Positions 11,572 through 23,420 are shown, counted from the stretch's first letter. The stretch is DNA of 64,000 nt from Clavelina lepadiformis (GCF_947623445.1 NC_135242.1:1984001-2048000), one strand, 5' to 3'. Notes: generated from the letters alone by a model not told the origin. Program-made: numbers and translations.

Positions 11572-13150
11572 ATGGATGACTTCAGCTTCGTTCCCTCTAT
11601 CCGTGGAAAGTCAAAGCTCGCCCTCAATGGATTTCTTTATAGACACCAGCGGAGCCGTGGAGAGAATTATTATTTTCGTTGCGAACAGAATGATTGTTCT
11701 GGAACAGCGACACTGATGGCGGTGAACTACAAAGATACCAATGGAAAAGTAGATGTCGGAAAGTCCCATGTCCACGAGGCAGATGATCGAAGGGACCAGG
11801 TGTTACAAATGATTGGAAAAATTCGGAAAGAAGCAGCAACATCCAGTCTCCTGCCGATGACGATTGTACAACAACATCGGCAAAATGTTGACGCTGAAGC
11901 TGCAAAGATTTTGCCTAGTGAATCAGCACTTCGGCAAGTGGCACAACGATCGCGGCGGAAGCATCTGCCGAAGGAACCGGAGAATTTGAAAGAGTTGGTG
12001 ATTCCTGAGTTCCTGCAAAAAACAAGTAGCGGCGAGGACTTTATTTTGGTTGATACCGGTGATACAGATGGGGAAAACAGAATCATTGTAGTCGGATCCA
12101 TCGCGTTGCTCCGGAAGCTCGCTGATTGCGATATGTGGTTCTTGGACGGAACGTTCAAGATATGTCCCACTTTGTTTTACCAAATTTATACCATCAATGC
12201 TCACTTCAAGGGGATACCCTTACCGGTTGTCTATGCGTTGCTGCCACGAAAAACCGAGGAAAATTATTTAATGTTATTTTCGGAATTAAAAACCACAGCT
12301 GAACGTCATAGAGTTCAGCTTAACCCACAGCATCTAATGATAGACTTCGAGAAAGCTGCTGTCAATGCTTTAAAGTTTAAAGGAAGTGTTTCCCAATTCG
12401 TACTGCCATGGATGCCTTTTCCATCTTGGGCAAAGCATATATCGAAGAGTCCAGAAGAAGGGATTGGCAACGGAATTCCGTGATGATGATGATTTCAATT
12501 TAAAGATCAGAACATTGGTTGCGCTAAGCTTCTTAGAGTCTGACGCAATACCATCTGCATTTGCAGTTCTTTCACAAGACGCTTCACCAAATGAGGCAGA
12601 AATTTTCAGATATTTCGAAGAAGTGTACGTTTTAGGCCGCCCAATCCAAACCGCAATGCGCCGAGGAAGACGACCAATCAACCGTCGCCCTACAAATCGA
12701 CACCCACTCCTCTTCCCACCTGATTTTTGGAGTGTCAGCCAACTCCAACAATCGGGTCTTGCACGTACAAATAACATCCAGGACGCTTGGCATCACCGCT
12801 TCAATGCAATTGTCAACAGATACCACCAAAGCATTTTCAAAATAATTGAAGAGTTTCAAAGCGAGCATCATAGAGTTTCCCAAGAACTCTTTCACCTTGA
12901 ATTTGGTGCATCGACACCATTGCGGCGATCGCGTATGACAAGGCAAAAAGAAACCCGCATTAGAAATTTGTTTTCCCAGCAAGAAAACGTTCCACAGGAA
13001 GTATTTCTCCGCCAAATTGCGCGAAATTTGAAGATCGGACCAACTGCGGAGAACTACCAGAGGAATTGGACGAGATGGTTGAGGATTCTTAGTTGTTTTT
13101 TCTCTAAACTTTGTCTTGTGTGTGTTGTCATCTGTGCATTTACTAATTAA
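11572..13150 (+). pseudogene. MULE transposase with FLYWCH domain, frameshifted
   Basis: The first frame (11572-12483, 303 codons) has an N-terminal FLYWCH-type zinc domain (C37, C42, H66, H68 with YFRC and CSGTATL) and then the start of a MULE/transposase_25 catalytic domain: WFLDGTFK with Asp192 and DFEKAA with Asp258. Near 12372-12385 the homology switches to the next frame (12386-13150), which continues with FPNSYCHGCLFHLGQ, a hallmark of these enzymes, and a C-terminal DAWHHRFN region. One indel therefore separates the first two acidic residues from the rest. It would have acted in the nucleus, cutting and joining its own element. The lesion makes this copy non-autonomous. Confidence 0.88.
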
Positions 13151-13183
13151 CAGCAACTGCAACTTAATCAACAAATGTCAATC

Positions 13184-13367
13184 TGTCACTCAAATGTATT
13201 TCACAGTCCTTATCAATCTGTCATTCAAATGAATTACACAGTCCTTATCAATGTGTCACTCAAATGAATTAAACAGTACTTATCAATGTGTCACTCAAAT
13301 GAACTGTAATTATGTCACTCAAATGAACTGTCACTCTAATAAACTGTCACTCAGTTGATATACAACC
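13184..13367 (-). repeat. right subterminal iterons, 35-bp period
   Basis: At least six copies of TGTCACTCAA or one-base variants. The first three to four are embedded in a tandem unit of about 35 bp (CTTATCAATGTGTCACTCAA core). The array ends in the right inverted repeat at 13345-13367 and is the inverted counterpart of the left cluster. Confidence 0.8.
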
Positions 13368-13628
13368 GAATTGGGGACACCAATGCTATACTTATAAATA
13401 CCCAACAAATAAATATATGAAAACACTTCAACATAATTTTTACAATTTTTTAATCAAGTAGTTTTCCTCCACATTGAAATTGGGGCACATCTTTTAAATT
13501 AATTACAACTAGAAAACTGAAAATTTGATAACTATAAAATGTTTGTTTGCTAAATACAACCAATATAGTGCAATTTTATGTTACGTGAAATATAGAAATT
13601 AACCGATAAAACATATAAAAATAAAAAA

Positions 13629-14960
13629 CTAAAACGGAAAACTAAAATGCAAATCACATGGATGCAACATCTGGATGAATGGTTTGTAACATTTTTTAAG
13701 GTTAAATTTTTTTCCGTACAACTTTTTAGAATATTTGCATTTGTATCTTTGTGTGTGTTGTCGTCGTTGTATTTGTATCGTCCCAGTGTGAGTTCTAATA
13801 TGTCTTAACAATTATCTATTTAACGTAAATGATTTCTGACAAAAAAATCCTTGTTAAGGCAGCTTTCCAGTGTGAATAATCACATGACTCAGCAAATAAC
13901 ATTTTTGGGAAACCAACTTTTAACACATCTGGCACATCTTTTCACACACATCGCATTGATTAAAGTGTCTCAATTGTGTGAGTTCTCATATGAGTTTTCA
14001 ATAACATGCTTCGCTTCCATGAAATTTCACACACCCGGCATTGATAAGGTTGCTTTGCTGTTCGGGTTCTCATATGACCATGGAAGGGTTTAATTCGGTA
14101 AATGACCAGTGACACAACTGGCATTGATAAGGTCGCTCGCCTGTGCGAGATCAAGTTTGTTTTTTGTTGGAAAGATTTATCACAAAAATTGCACAAAAAC
14201 TGTTTTTCTTTGTCACTTCGACCAGACATATGAGCATAGAGTATATATTGACTTTACCATTTTCGGAAGATCAATCAAGGAATATTTCTACAAGATCGCT
14301 ACAATGTTCATTTGGATTTCTTGCAAAACAGCTTCGTGGCTCAACAGCTTTAACTGTGGCATTTACTACATCTTTGAGAGAGGAGGAAATTTGTTTAACT
14401 TGGATGGACTTGGGTTATCAGACTCAGTCTGTGAAATATGAAATTCTTCCAATAGCAAAGAATCTTCTTTGATAGCTTCAACAAGAAGAGCTGATGCTTT
14501 CTCAGAATAAACTTCCTCAATACAAATGCCATTATCAGATTCCATATCCAATGGTTGTGATGTTTCTTCAATTGGAATTGCATTTTTCATAGTTCCAGCT
14601 TTCTTTGTTTCTGTAACAAATTTTGAAACCACATTTTCCATGTTTTCCAGCATTAAAATACAACAGAAACCATAACTTTCTTGTTTTCTTGTATTTTAGC
14701 AAGTTCAATCTTCATACCTTGTCGCATTAGTTTTAAATCTTGTAAAATTAGATCCTTGATTGCAATCAAAAAAACGTCAACGTAAACGTACATTATCTGG
14801 ATGACACTCCGTAATACTACAACAATCCATACTGATATAGCAGTTATTATTATACAAGTAGCAACCCATTTCTTGAGAAAAAATAAGGCGAGAGATTGTA
14901 ACAAAAGAGAAACATTATCATAAGACATCATATTCAACAACATAATCCTGACTCAAAAAC
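13629..14960 (-). pseudogene. degenerate C2H2 zinc-finger gene (block B)
   Basis: N-terminal helical module (about 14800-14653, in broken frames), acidic linker with VYSEKAS and EAIKEDSLLLEEF (14653-14366), then fingers beginning [18 protein letters not shown] (14229). Finger linkers are frame-shifted, for example [17 protein letters not shown] in place of a normal linker. The last finger stretch (13811-13700) matches the block A relic but has an extra insertion with THTGTIQIQRRQHTQRYKCK. Confidence 0.75.
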
Positions 14961-15466
14961 CGAAAAATTTTAACATGCAAAGCTCAACAATGTCACCACA
15001 ATTACCTTGGTGACAAACTCCTCTTAAAGTCTTATGTACTTGAGCAATTTGTTATCATTACATAGAAAAGCATAAACCTATATGTTATCCATTATTGTGA
15101 AATCCTCAAGACTAGAGTTTGAAACTATATCCGTATTTCTTTAACGTTCAATTAGAACTCAGACCAGAATTTTACACTATAAATTGCTTTCAATATATAC
15201 AATGTCTACTTGAACACAACCTGAATGAAACCCTGCACATTACAGCGAACTGAACCAAATAAACTAAAACTGCAGAAACGGATAAAATTGAATTCATAGC
15301 ACATCAAGATGATTAACAGATAGGATAAAATAGAAAGATGAATAAACTGTTTACAAATAATATTAAGCAAGCAAATTTGCCGTAAGATCTATTAAACTAT
15401 CTCCATTTGTATGGAAATTCTACCAGTATAAATTCTTATATGTTTTACAATTCAAACCAAGTGCAA

Positions 15467-16199
15467 CTATGCATTTACCCCCGCAATAAGGACAGAAGTT
15501 TTCCAGTACAGGTGTTCAATGCTGATATAAGCGATCAATCTTAAGCTTCGTGAAAAACATTTGTGACAGATCTGGCATGGATAAGGTGACTTTGAGTGCA
15601 AGACCAAATGAGTCTGCAACTTTAAATTGTGTTTGATGTAGTTACCACAAAAAATGCAAAAGAAAAATTTGTTTGTCTTTTCAATCAAAGCGCGAATTAT
15701 GATTTTGTTGGTATTGCTTTTACCACTTGCTGTGTATTTATTGAAATGTTATTCATAGTATCGTGGCATTCTTCATTTGATTTTCTGTCAACAAAAGTTT
15801 GGAGAACTGACATTTTTATTTGTGATAAGTTCCTTAATCTACGATTGAAGGTGAGAGTCTACTTTGTATAGCATCTTTAACTACAGAAGTAATTGCATCA
15901 CTAGATTTGGTTTGGGAAACCTTCTTCTCAGAATAAGATTTCTGAAAACAAATGTTGATACCAGACTCTGCGATTGATGGCTGGGAAATTTCTTCAAACT
16001 GCATTGCATTGTGCATGATTTCAACTTTCTTTGTTTCTGCAAGAATCTTTGAAACCATATCTTCCATATTTTCTTGCACTTTTGCAAATTCCATCTTCAT
16101 ACCTTGTCACATTGACTTAAATTCTTGTAAAATGACATTAACGTGACAGTTAGTTTTCAATGCAGCATCAACTTGCATTGTACCAAGGTCACGTTCCAT
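15467..16199 (-). pseudogene. short two-finger C2H2 gene relic, MERD type (copy 2)
   Basis: The start MERD is at 16197-16199. The helical module has a stop near 16105, where the open piece begins at MKMEFAKVQENMEDMVSK. The linker reads EKKVSQTKSSDAITSV and ends at a stop at 15834. A downstream frame (15688-15467) holds one good finger (CIFCGNYIKHNLKLQTHLVLH) and one partial finger (CQICHKCFSRSLRLIAYISIEH). The linker stop is shared with the copy at 18746, so it may be the normal end of a fingerless protein. Confidence 0.6.
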
Positions 16200-16612
16200 A
16201 GTTCATGTTAATAATTAATGAATGAAACTAATTACAAGCTACTTCCTGAAAAGTCACATACAAAAACGAAAATCAAAAAGATTCCCTGTTGTTTTGAAAG
16301 AATGTTTATAAAAACTTCTGCATAGTTTCAACATGTAAAACACACGAAATCATCTTAAATGACATTACACACCAGTTTGACCTAAACTAACCCAAAATTG
16401 GCACACACCATAAACAGTGCTCAAATCACTTACAAATCTTAGAACAACACATTTAGGAAAGTTTTAGCCGAATTAATTGTTAAAGTCTGTTTGATGTGTT
16501 GTTGAAAATCACTGATCAATGACGATGGGTTTGATTGAAACGTTTTAGGTTCACTTCAGATCATCATATCATACTATTTGTACGATCCAATCCAATCGTT
16601 ACAACAGTTTTG

Positions 16613-16928
16613 TGAGAAGTGAGAAAAACAGATCGCGCTAAAAGAGAACAGTTAATCGAGCTAGGATTGCATGAATGAGTAAAGGAAAACAATACGCTTC
16701 AACGCGGAGAGACACCAAATATTATGACGTAACAATTGACGTATTTCAGAATTAAATTTCAAAAATACAATTGCCATCTTGACACACTTAGTATACACAC
16801 ACACAAATTTTAGTAAAAATGAACCTATAGCGAAAGTCAAGAAAACATGTTTACACATAGCTCATATAATAATAGACAGTTTGTCATCTCTCGCGCCCCC
16901 CTTATGAATGTTACACGCCTCCCAGTTT
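16613..16928 (-). mobile_element. truncated hAT-like element
   Basis: The right edge, read on the minus strand, is CAGTGGTTCTTAAACTGGG, a typical hAT-type end. It abuts GACTAGACTTTGAAAC, which is contiguous with different sequence in the other block copies. No matching left end is seen, and the left boundary at about 16612 is where homology to 6760 stops. It is an end fragment. Confidence 0.65.
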
Positions 16929-17099
16929 AAGAACCACTGGACTAGACTTTGAAACTATTTCCATCTTTCTTAAACGTTCAATTAGAACTCAGACCAAAAA
17001 CTTTACTCTATAAATTGCTTTCAATATATACAATGTCTACTTGTACACAACCTGAATGACACCCTGTACATTACAGCGAACTGAACCAAATAAACTAAA

Positions 17100-17540
17100 A
17101 CTGCAGAAACGTTGGGTGTTTTGGGTTAGAAGATGTCTTATGATGGGCTTGCTTTAGTTTGATAGAGTTTGCTTGGTGTATATAGGGTATGATAACATGT
17201 ATGGCTCAGCTTCAGCACTAAAATTCAGAAAATTGAGGTATGATAACCCTGGTGGTTTATATTCTGACTTAGTCGTTGAGTACAAGCACCAAAGAATGTT
17301 ATCTGCTATTGCTCTTGTTACAAATTCAACATTACTGATATATTCAATTAGTGGAAACACAAACGTCAGTAAATATTGAACTACTTTAGTTTTGGTGCTT
17401 TTGAACTGACGCTAAAGTAGTTATAAAGTGCCATAAAACTGCCAAAATTTCTTTTTTTTTGTTCAAACTGCGTAGGGAGATGTAAGGTTTTTTTAGGTGT
17501 GCTGGTAGGGTTAACTTCTTTTTTTGAGTGGCAACACTGG
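17100..17540. other. unique insert between block copies
   Basis: Sequence not found in the sister blocks. A 68-codon plus-strand frame (17173-17379) is not recognised. Just after it lies a short inverted repeat, AACTACTTTA at 17379-17388 and TAAAGTAGTT at 17413-17422. It could be an unrelated transposon fragment, but I see no matching ends. Confidence 0.4.
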
Positions 17541-17579
17541 TTTGAATTGCTTTTGTCATAGTTTCAGCTTCCTTTGTTT

Positions 17580-17770
17580 CTGCAACAAACTTTGAAACCA
17601 TATTTTCCATGTTTTCCAGCATTAAAATACAACAGAAACCATAACTTTCTTGTTTTCTTGTATTTTAGCAAGTTCAATCTTCATACCTTGTCGCATTAGT
17701 TTTAATTCTTGTAAAATTAGATCCTTGATTGCAATCAAAAAACGTCAACAGAAGCGTACATTATCTCGAT
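17580..17770 (-). pseudogene. N-terminal module fragment of zinc-finger family
   Basis: Only the helical N-terminal part remains (MLENMENMVSKFVAETKEAET and upstream broken frame), equivalent to 14600-14800. Linker and fingers are replaced by the unique insert to its left. It is the left end of the third, incomplete block copy (17580-19850). Confidence 0.65.
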
Positions 17771-18329
17771 GAAACTCCCTACTACTACAACAATCCATAC
17801 TGATATAGCAGTTATTATTGTACAAGTAGCAACCTATTTCTTGAGAAAATATAAGGCGAGAGATTGAAACAAAAGAGAAATATTCATAGGACTTCATATT
17901 CAAAAACAAAAAACATGACTCAAAAAATGAGAAATCTTAACATGCAAAGCTCAACAATGATTATGTTATCCATTATTGTGAAATCCTTAATACTAGAGTT
18001 TGAAACTATTTCCGTATTTCTTTAACGTTATATTTGAACTCATACCAGAATTTTACACTATAAATTGCTTTCAATATATACAATGTCTACTTGCACACAA
18101 CCTGAGTGACACCCTGCACATTACAACAAACTGAACCAAATAAACTAAAACTGCAGAAACGGATAAAAATGAATTCATAGCACATCAAGATGATTAACAG
18201 AAAGCATAAAAGAGAAAGATGAATAAACTGTTTACAAATAATTTTAAGCCAGCAAATTTGCCGTAAGATCTATTAAACTATCTCCATTTGTATGGAAATT
18301 CTACCAGTATAAATTCTTATATGTTTTAC

Positions 18330-19111
18330 AATTCAAACCAAGCGCAGCCATGCATTTAACCCCGCAATAAGGACAGAAGTATTCCAGTACAGGTGTTCAA
18401 TGCTCATATAAGCGATTAATCTTAAGCTTCGTGAAAAACATTTGTGATAGGTCTGGCATGGATAAATGGATGGATTAGGATTAGGTGGATGGATTAGGTC
18501 ACTTTGAGTGCAAGACCAAATGAGTCTGCAACTTTAAATTGTGTTTGATGTAGTTACCACAACAAATGCAAAAGAAAAATTTGTTTGTCTTTTCAATCAA
18601 AACGCGAATTATGATTTTGTTGGTATTGCTTTTACCACTTGCTGTGTATTTATTGAAATGTTATTCATAGTATCGTGGCATTCTTCATTTGATTTTCTGT
18701 CAACAAAAGTTTGGAGAACTGACATTTTTATTTGTGATATTTTCCTTAATCTATGATTGAGGGTGAGAGTCTCCTTTGTATAGCGTCTTTAACTACAGAA
18801 GTAATTGCATCACTAGATTTAGTTTGGGAAACCTTCTTCTCAGAATAAGCTTCCTGAAAACAAATGTTGATACCAGAATCTGCAACTGATGGCTGGAAAG
18901 TTTCTTCAAACTGCATTGCATTGTTCATGATTTCAACTTTCTTTGTTTCTGCAAGAATCTTTGAAGCCATATCGTCCATGTTTTGTTGCACTTTTGCAAT
19001 TTTCATCTTCATACCTTGTCGCATTGATTTAAATTCTTGTAAAATGGCATTAACATGACTGTTAGTTTTCAATGCAGCATCAACTTGCATTGTACCAAGG
19101 TCACGTTCCAT
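18330..19111 (-). pseudogene. short two-finger C2H2 gene relic, MERD type (copy 3)
   Basis: The best-preserved N-terminus of the three: an open frame of 121 codons (19111-18746) starting MERDLGTMQVDAALK. It has a helical region (QEFKSMRQGMKMKIAKVQQN) and the EKKVSQTKSSDAITSV linker, then a stop. The downstream linker and finger frame (18756-18340) is separated and the last finger has a Cys/His pattern broken by a GGATGGATTAGG insertion. The N-terminal frame could still make a fingerless helical protein. Confidence 0.6.
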
Positions 19112-19769
19112 AGTTCACGTTAATAATGAATTAAACTAATTACAAGTTACTTCCTGAAAAAATTGGTTGCTGTAAAATACAAGAATGGTACAATTATTGA
19201 TAGGAGCCGACTTAAAGGGATACAAGACTGCAACATCAGTCGACGATTGTTACAACAGGATGGTGACCACCACGTTGTCATGCTCCATTTTTATCACAAA
19301 CACATCTGGCATAGCATCAAATAAACTACTCGACATACAACTACAACATTTTTAGGACTCAATTTTCAAAATTTACTACAAAGTAAAGAACAGCAGTGAC
19401 TGTCATATACAAAAAAAAAAGATTCCTTGTTGTTTTAAAAAAATGTTTCTAAAGACTTCTTCATAGCTTCAAGATACAAAACACATGAAATCATTTTAAA
19501 TCACATAACACACCATAAACAGTGGTACACACTCACACACCATAAACAGCGCTAAAAATCACTTAAAAAATCTTAGGGCAACACATTTCAGAAAGTTAAA
19601 TCCGAATTAATTGTTAAAGTCGGTTTGATGTGATGTTGAAAATCACTGATCAATGACGATTAATTTGATTGAAAGTTTTAGGTTCACTTCAGATCATCAT
19701 ATCATAGTATTTGTACTAGTGAAAACTATTCCAACCGTTTCAACAATTTCGTTTTTGATATCATTGTTT

Positions 19770-20800
19770 AATTTAATGATGATTAATTACGTTTCAAATT
19801 GCCTTGCTTGGTTGAGTTTTCAACTTGGTTAAACAATCATTCTAATGTAAACAATGCCTCAGCGAGATGCGATAAAATGTCATCACACACAATGCTTCTA
19901 GACATTACTTTGTCATATTGCTAAAGAATTCAAGCAAAAAACAAACAAAATGCAACGCATAACGGTAACAGGAGTCTTGGGAAAACACCTACTTGTGATG
20001 TTTCTTCGGTGGGACATTGCATTGTTCATGGTTTCATATTCCTTTGTTTCTTCCATCTGCATATCCAATCGCATTGATTTGAATTCTTGTGGTATCATAT
20101 CACTGATTGCCTTGAATAAAACATCAACTCTCATATTATCTCGATGACACTACATGGTTTGATGGTGGTATAATAGGTATACGTAGGATCTTGCAAATCG
20201 GTGCTTCTGTTTAATGACATGTGACACGCCAGGCATTGACGAGGTTGCTATTCAGTGTGACTTATCATATGAGTTCTCAAATTGCTAGTTGGGGTGATTG
20301 ACTTTTCACACACCTAGCATTGATAAACCTCCTGAAAAAACCCACATAGTGCAATTTTATGTTTCATGAAACATACAACTTTATTGATAAAACATGTAAA
20401 AGTGGACAAATAAAACATAAATAAATGGATGCAGCATCTGGATGAATGGGTTGTAATTGTTTTTCAAGGCTAGGTCCAAAAACCCTTTCAAAGTATTTGC
20501 ATTGCCCCAACGTGAGTTTTAATATCTATTAATAATTATCGTTTCAACGTAAATGACTTTTGACCAAAAAACAGACATTTTCAAGGTCACTTTCCAATTT
20601 GAATAGTTTCATGAGTCCGCAAATTGCTCTTATGGGAAAATGACTTTTGACATATATGACATTGGTAAGGTTGCTCTCCAGTGTGAGTCCTCAAATGATC
20701 TTTTAAGCGGTTGCTTTGGATAAATGACTTGTGGCACACATCGCATTAAAAACGTCGTTCTCCAGTGTGGGTCCTCATGAGCTTGCAAGTTTCCATTCGC
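19770..20800 (-). pseudogene. zinc-finger relic, block D copy 3
   Basis: N-terminal helical fragment at 20134-19913 (MRVDVLFKAISDMIPQEF, then a shortened helix and stop), with finger remnants to its right (about 20200-20320) and at 20570-20800 (CHICQKSFSHKSNLRTHETI-like and two more with CDVCHKSF). Same scrambled layout as the other block D copies. The right end meets the 20.8-kb duplicon. Confidence 0.65.
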
Positions 20801-21135
20801 GAAAAATGTTTTATCACAAGTGCATGCTGCTCCATAGTTTTCTCTTCAAAGGCTAGTTTTTTATTGAAAATGCATTTATGGTAATCTGTCATTACATGAT
20901 TTTATGCAAATCCTCGAAAACACATTTCTGCATGCACCACTGCTGGTATAGTTTTCAGTCAAAATTTACAGACAAGTCCAATTAAATAACCTATTATATC
21001 AATAAATGTGTTTACAATAGCCTACAAATCCTACTTCACAATAGTCACATTTTGTTAGAAACATTTTCGCTTGCTTACTGAACCATTGGTATGAAGCGCT
21101 GAACTATAGACAGTTAGATACCGAATGGTCATGAC

Positions 21136-22023
21136 TAGGGCGATTATTTTTTGACCTAAAAATTGAAATTTTTGACATTAAAAAACTCTTTTTGACAAAT
21201 TTTGACAATTGAAGATTTCAAGTAGTTAAATTACCCATTATTGTACAAAAAGTTAAAATTTATTATAGTAAAGAAGGGCAAAAATCTGAACACAAACCTA
21301 ACCCATTCTGAAAAGGGAAGTGAGCTAATTACAAATCACTGCCAAAAAAACTGCAACTAAAACACAATAAAAACTGTTCAATACATTTGTCTAAACCAGT
21401 GATTCCCAACCGCGGCTCTTAGAGCCACATGCGGTACCAAGCTAAACTTCTTGCGGCTCTCATTGACCACTGAAAATCCCTCAAAAAATATAAAAAATCG
21501 ATTTATAATAATTAGGGTGATTATTTTTTTGACAGGTCAGTTGGAGTTGGAGTCAAGTTGGACATTAAATTGATTTGTGTTGATTTTCTTGTTAGTGTTG
21601 CTATTCGTTGGTACATGCTTTCATGCTTTAAAATTTTCGTTTTAATTACTTGAGTGTTTTCATGTGGCTCCATACGTACTCTGAAGTTTGAAATTCGGCC
21701 CGACACCAAAAAAGGTTGGGAACCACTAGTCTAAACTAAAGACACATGAAGTATCTAAAGCAAACCCAAAGCAAAAGCTGATTCACAATAAGTAGACAAT
21801 GAGCCATTTACAACAGTATAAAGTAGGCTGCAAGGTGTACAATGTAAAATGACAAGTTCACCTACAGTACAACCTCTACGACACCTCGACAATGTAGTTT
21901 GTAAGCAATTTTGACTTGGTAAAAAATTTTGACTTTTTAAACAATTTTGACAATTTTTGACCTAACGCTGTAAATTTGACAAACTTTTGACTTTTTTTGA
22001 CAAGTCAAAAAATAATCGCCCTA
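21136..22023. mobile_element. hAT-like element with TTTTTGAC-rich body
   Basis: Ends TAGGGCGATTATTTTTTGAC and the complementary GTCAAAAAATAATCGCCCTA form perfect 20-bp inverted repeats. Flanks GTCATGAC (21128-21135) and ATCATGAC (22024-22031) form an 8-bp duplication with one mismatch. The ends are extended by many TTTTGAC repeats. No transposase is visible. A second element is nested at 21397-21728. An older, inverted relative without the nested element is at 39745-40375. Confidence 0.87.
21397..21728. mobile_element. nested hAT-like element
   Basis: 332 bp with ends CAGTGATTCCCAACC and GGTTGGGAACCACTA and a perfect 8-bp duplication GTCTAAAC at 21389-21396 and 21729-21736. It contains the phrase GCGGCTCTTAGAGCC common in such elements. 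It inserted into the larger element before that region was duplicated, because the 27336-27666 copy has the same site and duplication. Confidence 0.9.
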
Positions 22024-22100
22024 ATCATGACCATTGCAATCTCCTTGTTCTTCACTTAGGAGCTGTGGATAGGTTGATTTAACGCAAACTCAGACACAAC

Positions 22101-22280
22101 TCACATTTTTATTTTTCCACAGCAAAGGCAGTTGATTAAGATGGGTGCATTGTTCACAACTTCAGACCCAGCGATTTCATTGAATTGCCGATTATGGCAA
22201 TCATTATCTCTATTTTCAAACAAAACACTCAATAAATCTAATTCATTTCTGCATCCACCTGTACATACAAAAATACAAGG
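22101..22280 (-). other. possible terminal exon, unrecognised
   Basis: A minus-strand frame runs from an acceptor-like site (TTTTTGTATGTACAG, then GTGG, near 22258) to a stop at 22101. It reads GGCRNELDLLSVLFENRD, then CHNRQFNEIAGSEVVNNA and CLCCGKIKM. The duplicate at 27964-28149 keeps the frame with only a few changes. I do not recognise the family and no upstream exon is identified. It may be chance conservation through recent duplication. Confidence 0.3.
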
Positions 22281-22499
22281 GTTAACTTGAATTATGATCA
22301 TTTACAAATTTTGTGCATGTAATTTAAAAACCATTACAGCACATCACATAAAAAGAAAAACCCATAACGGTACGTTAATTGCCGCAAGGTCAAAACACAA
22401 CTTGACTGAGGAAAAACAGCGACAAAACATCAAAATTGTCAAATTTAGAAATCATGCCTTGGACACTTCGCAACTAATCGAAATTCGAATTTGAATTAT

Positions 22500-23420
22500 A
22501 GCCTGGTTGGCGATTACGGACATCATGTTAAATTTACAAAGTGCTTTCAGGGTCCTCATAAAGTCATATACACCAGCCCTTACAAGTTAAACATTCTCAC
22601 AACAGACTTAACGCCAAGCAAAAGAGAAGCACACTTTCCAATCTATACAAATTACAGCCATTGATAGCAACTTGCTTAAACATTCAGGTGTCAAGTCACG
22701 CTATTTCACTTAACCTATGCCATGCGAATTGCAGGTAAGCATAGCAGCCATAATTTTAATGTTAGGTTGAACCAACCTAAAAACATGGTTGGAATCATAA
22801 TACTGTATCACTTTGTTTAGATTTGATTTACTAAGGGTGTAAAGTATTCTTCAGTAAAACTATTACAAAATGATTTCGTCAAATACGACTTTCAAGTCAG
22901 TCCAAAGTAGGCTATTAATGAATATTAGAATGTCTATTGTTAACGATTGACTACTCTCAGCACAATTGAAACATTTCATACGATCACCTGATATGATAAT
23001 CAGAAACAATCCTAACTATGGAAAAAGAACGAGCTAGCACACACCATGCAAAATCATCATTCCAACAAAATCTAATAGTTTTTCCGTTAATTCCTATAAA
23101 ATCAGCTTTTAATTATTTTTAATTACAATTCTATGTTTTATGAAACGTAAAAAGTTATCGATAAATCATGTAAAAGTGGACAAATAAAACACAAACAAAT
23201 GGATGCAGCATTTGGATGAATGTTTTGTAAATGTATTTCAAGGCTAAGTTTTTGTCCGAACACCTTATGAAAAAAATTACATTATTCCAATGTGAGTTTT
23301 AATATGTGTTGATATTAATAATCGCTTCAATGTAAATTACTTTTGACAAAAAATAAACCTTGTTAAGGTCGCTTTCCAGTGTGAATAGTTTCATGAGTCC
23401 GCAAATTGCTCCTTTGAGAA
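22500..23420. other. intergenic within duplicon
   Basis: No gene seen. From about 23130 the sequence resembles the 3' flank of other family members (GGATGCAGCATTTGGATGAATG at 23201, also near 7450, 13665, 20425 and 36935). From 23420 back into the next gene the same-frame remnant of a lost terminal finger is readable. Confidence 0.5.

Larger units (their letters stand above)
11070..13367 (+). mobile_element. FLYWCH/MULE-type DNA transposon
   Basis: 2298 bp. The ends GGTGGTTGATCAGTTGAG and, on the other strand, GGTTGTATATCAACTGAG begin imperfect inverted repeats of 23 bp, of which 18 match. Flanks GAAATGGGG (11061-11069) and GAATTGGGG (13368-13376) form a 9-bp target duplication with one mismatch, in the range known for Mutator-like elements. 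Inside each end are clusters of TTGAGTGACA or its complement. The body encodes a FLYWCH plus MULE-type transposase in two frames. It separates the gene ending at 10615 from block B at 13430. Confidence 0.85.
13430..16610. repeat. segmental duplication block A (copy 2 of 3)
   Basis: Same order and orientation as 3390-6800: long-finger relic, intergenic stretch, then MERD-type short-finger relic. It begins just after the MULE and ends at about 16612, where a truncated hAT-like piece interrupts a sequence that continues uninterrupted in copy 1 (near 6760). Confidence 0.8.
17580..19850. repeat. segmental duplication block A (copy 3, partial)
   Basis: Resembles 4560-6800 and 14640-16610 but lacks the zinc-finger portion at its left. 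It keeps the sequence with AGGAGCCGACTTAAAGGG (19203), which is shared with copy 1 (6160) but missing from copy 2. A small tandem change is visible near 18460-18500 (GGATGGATTAGG repeated). Confidence 0.75.

Noticed and set aside
11624-12777. Minus-strand frames of 90-180 codons opposite the MULE transposase
   Set aside because: They lie antisense to recognised FLYWCH and MULE motifs and have no motifs of their own.
17173-17379. 68-codon plus-strand frame in the unique insert
   Set aside because: No motif is recognised and no transcript signals are seen, so it is not called as a gene.
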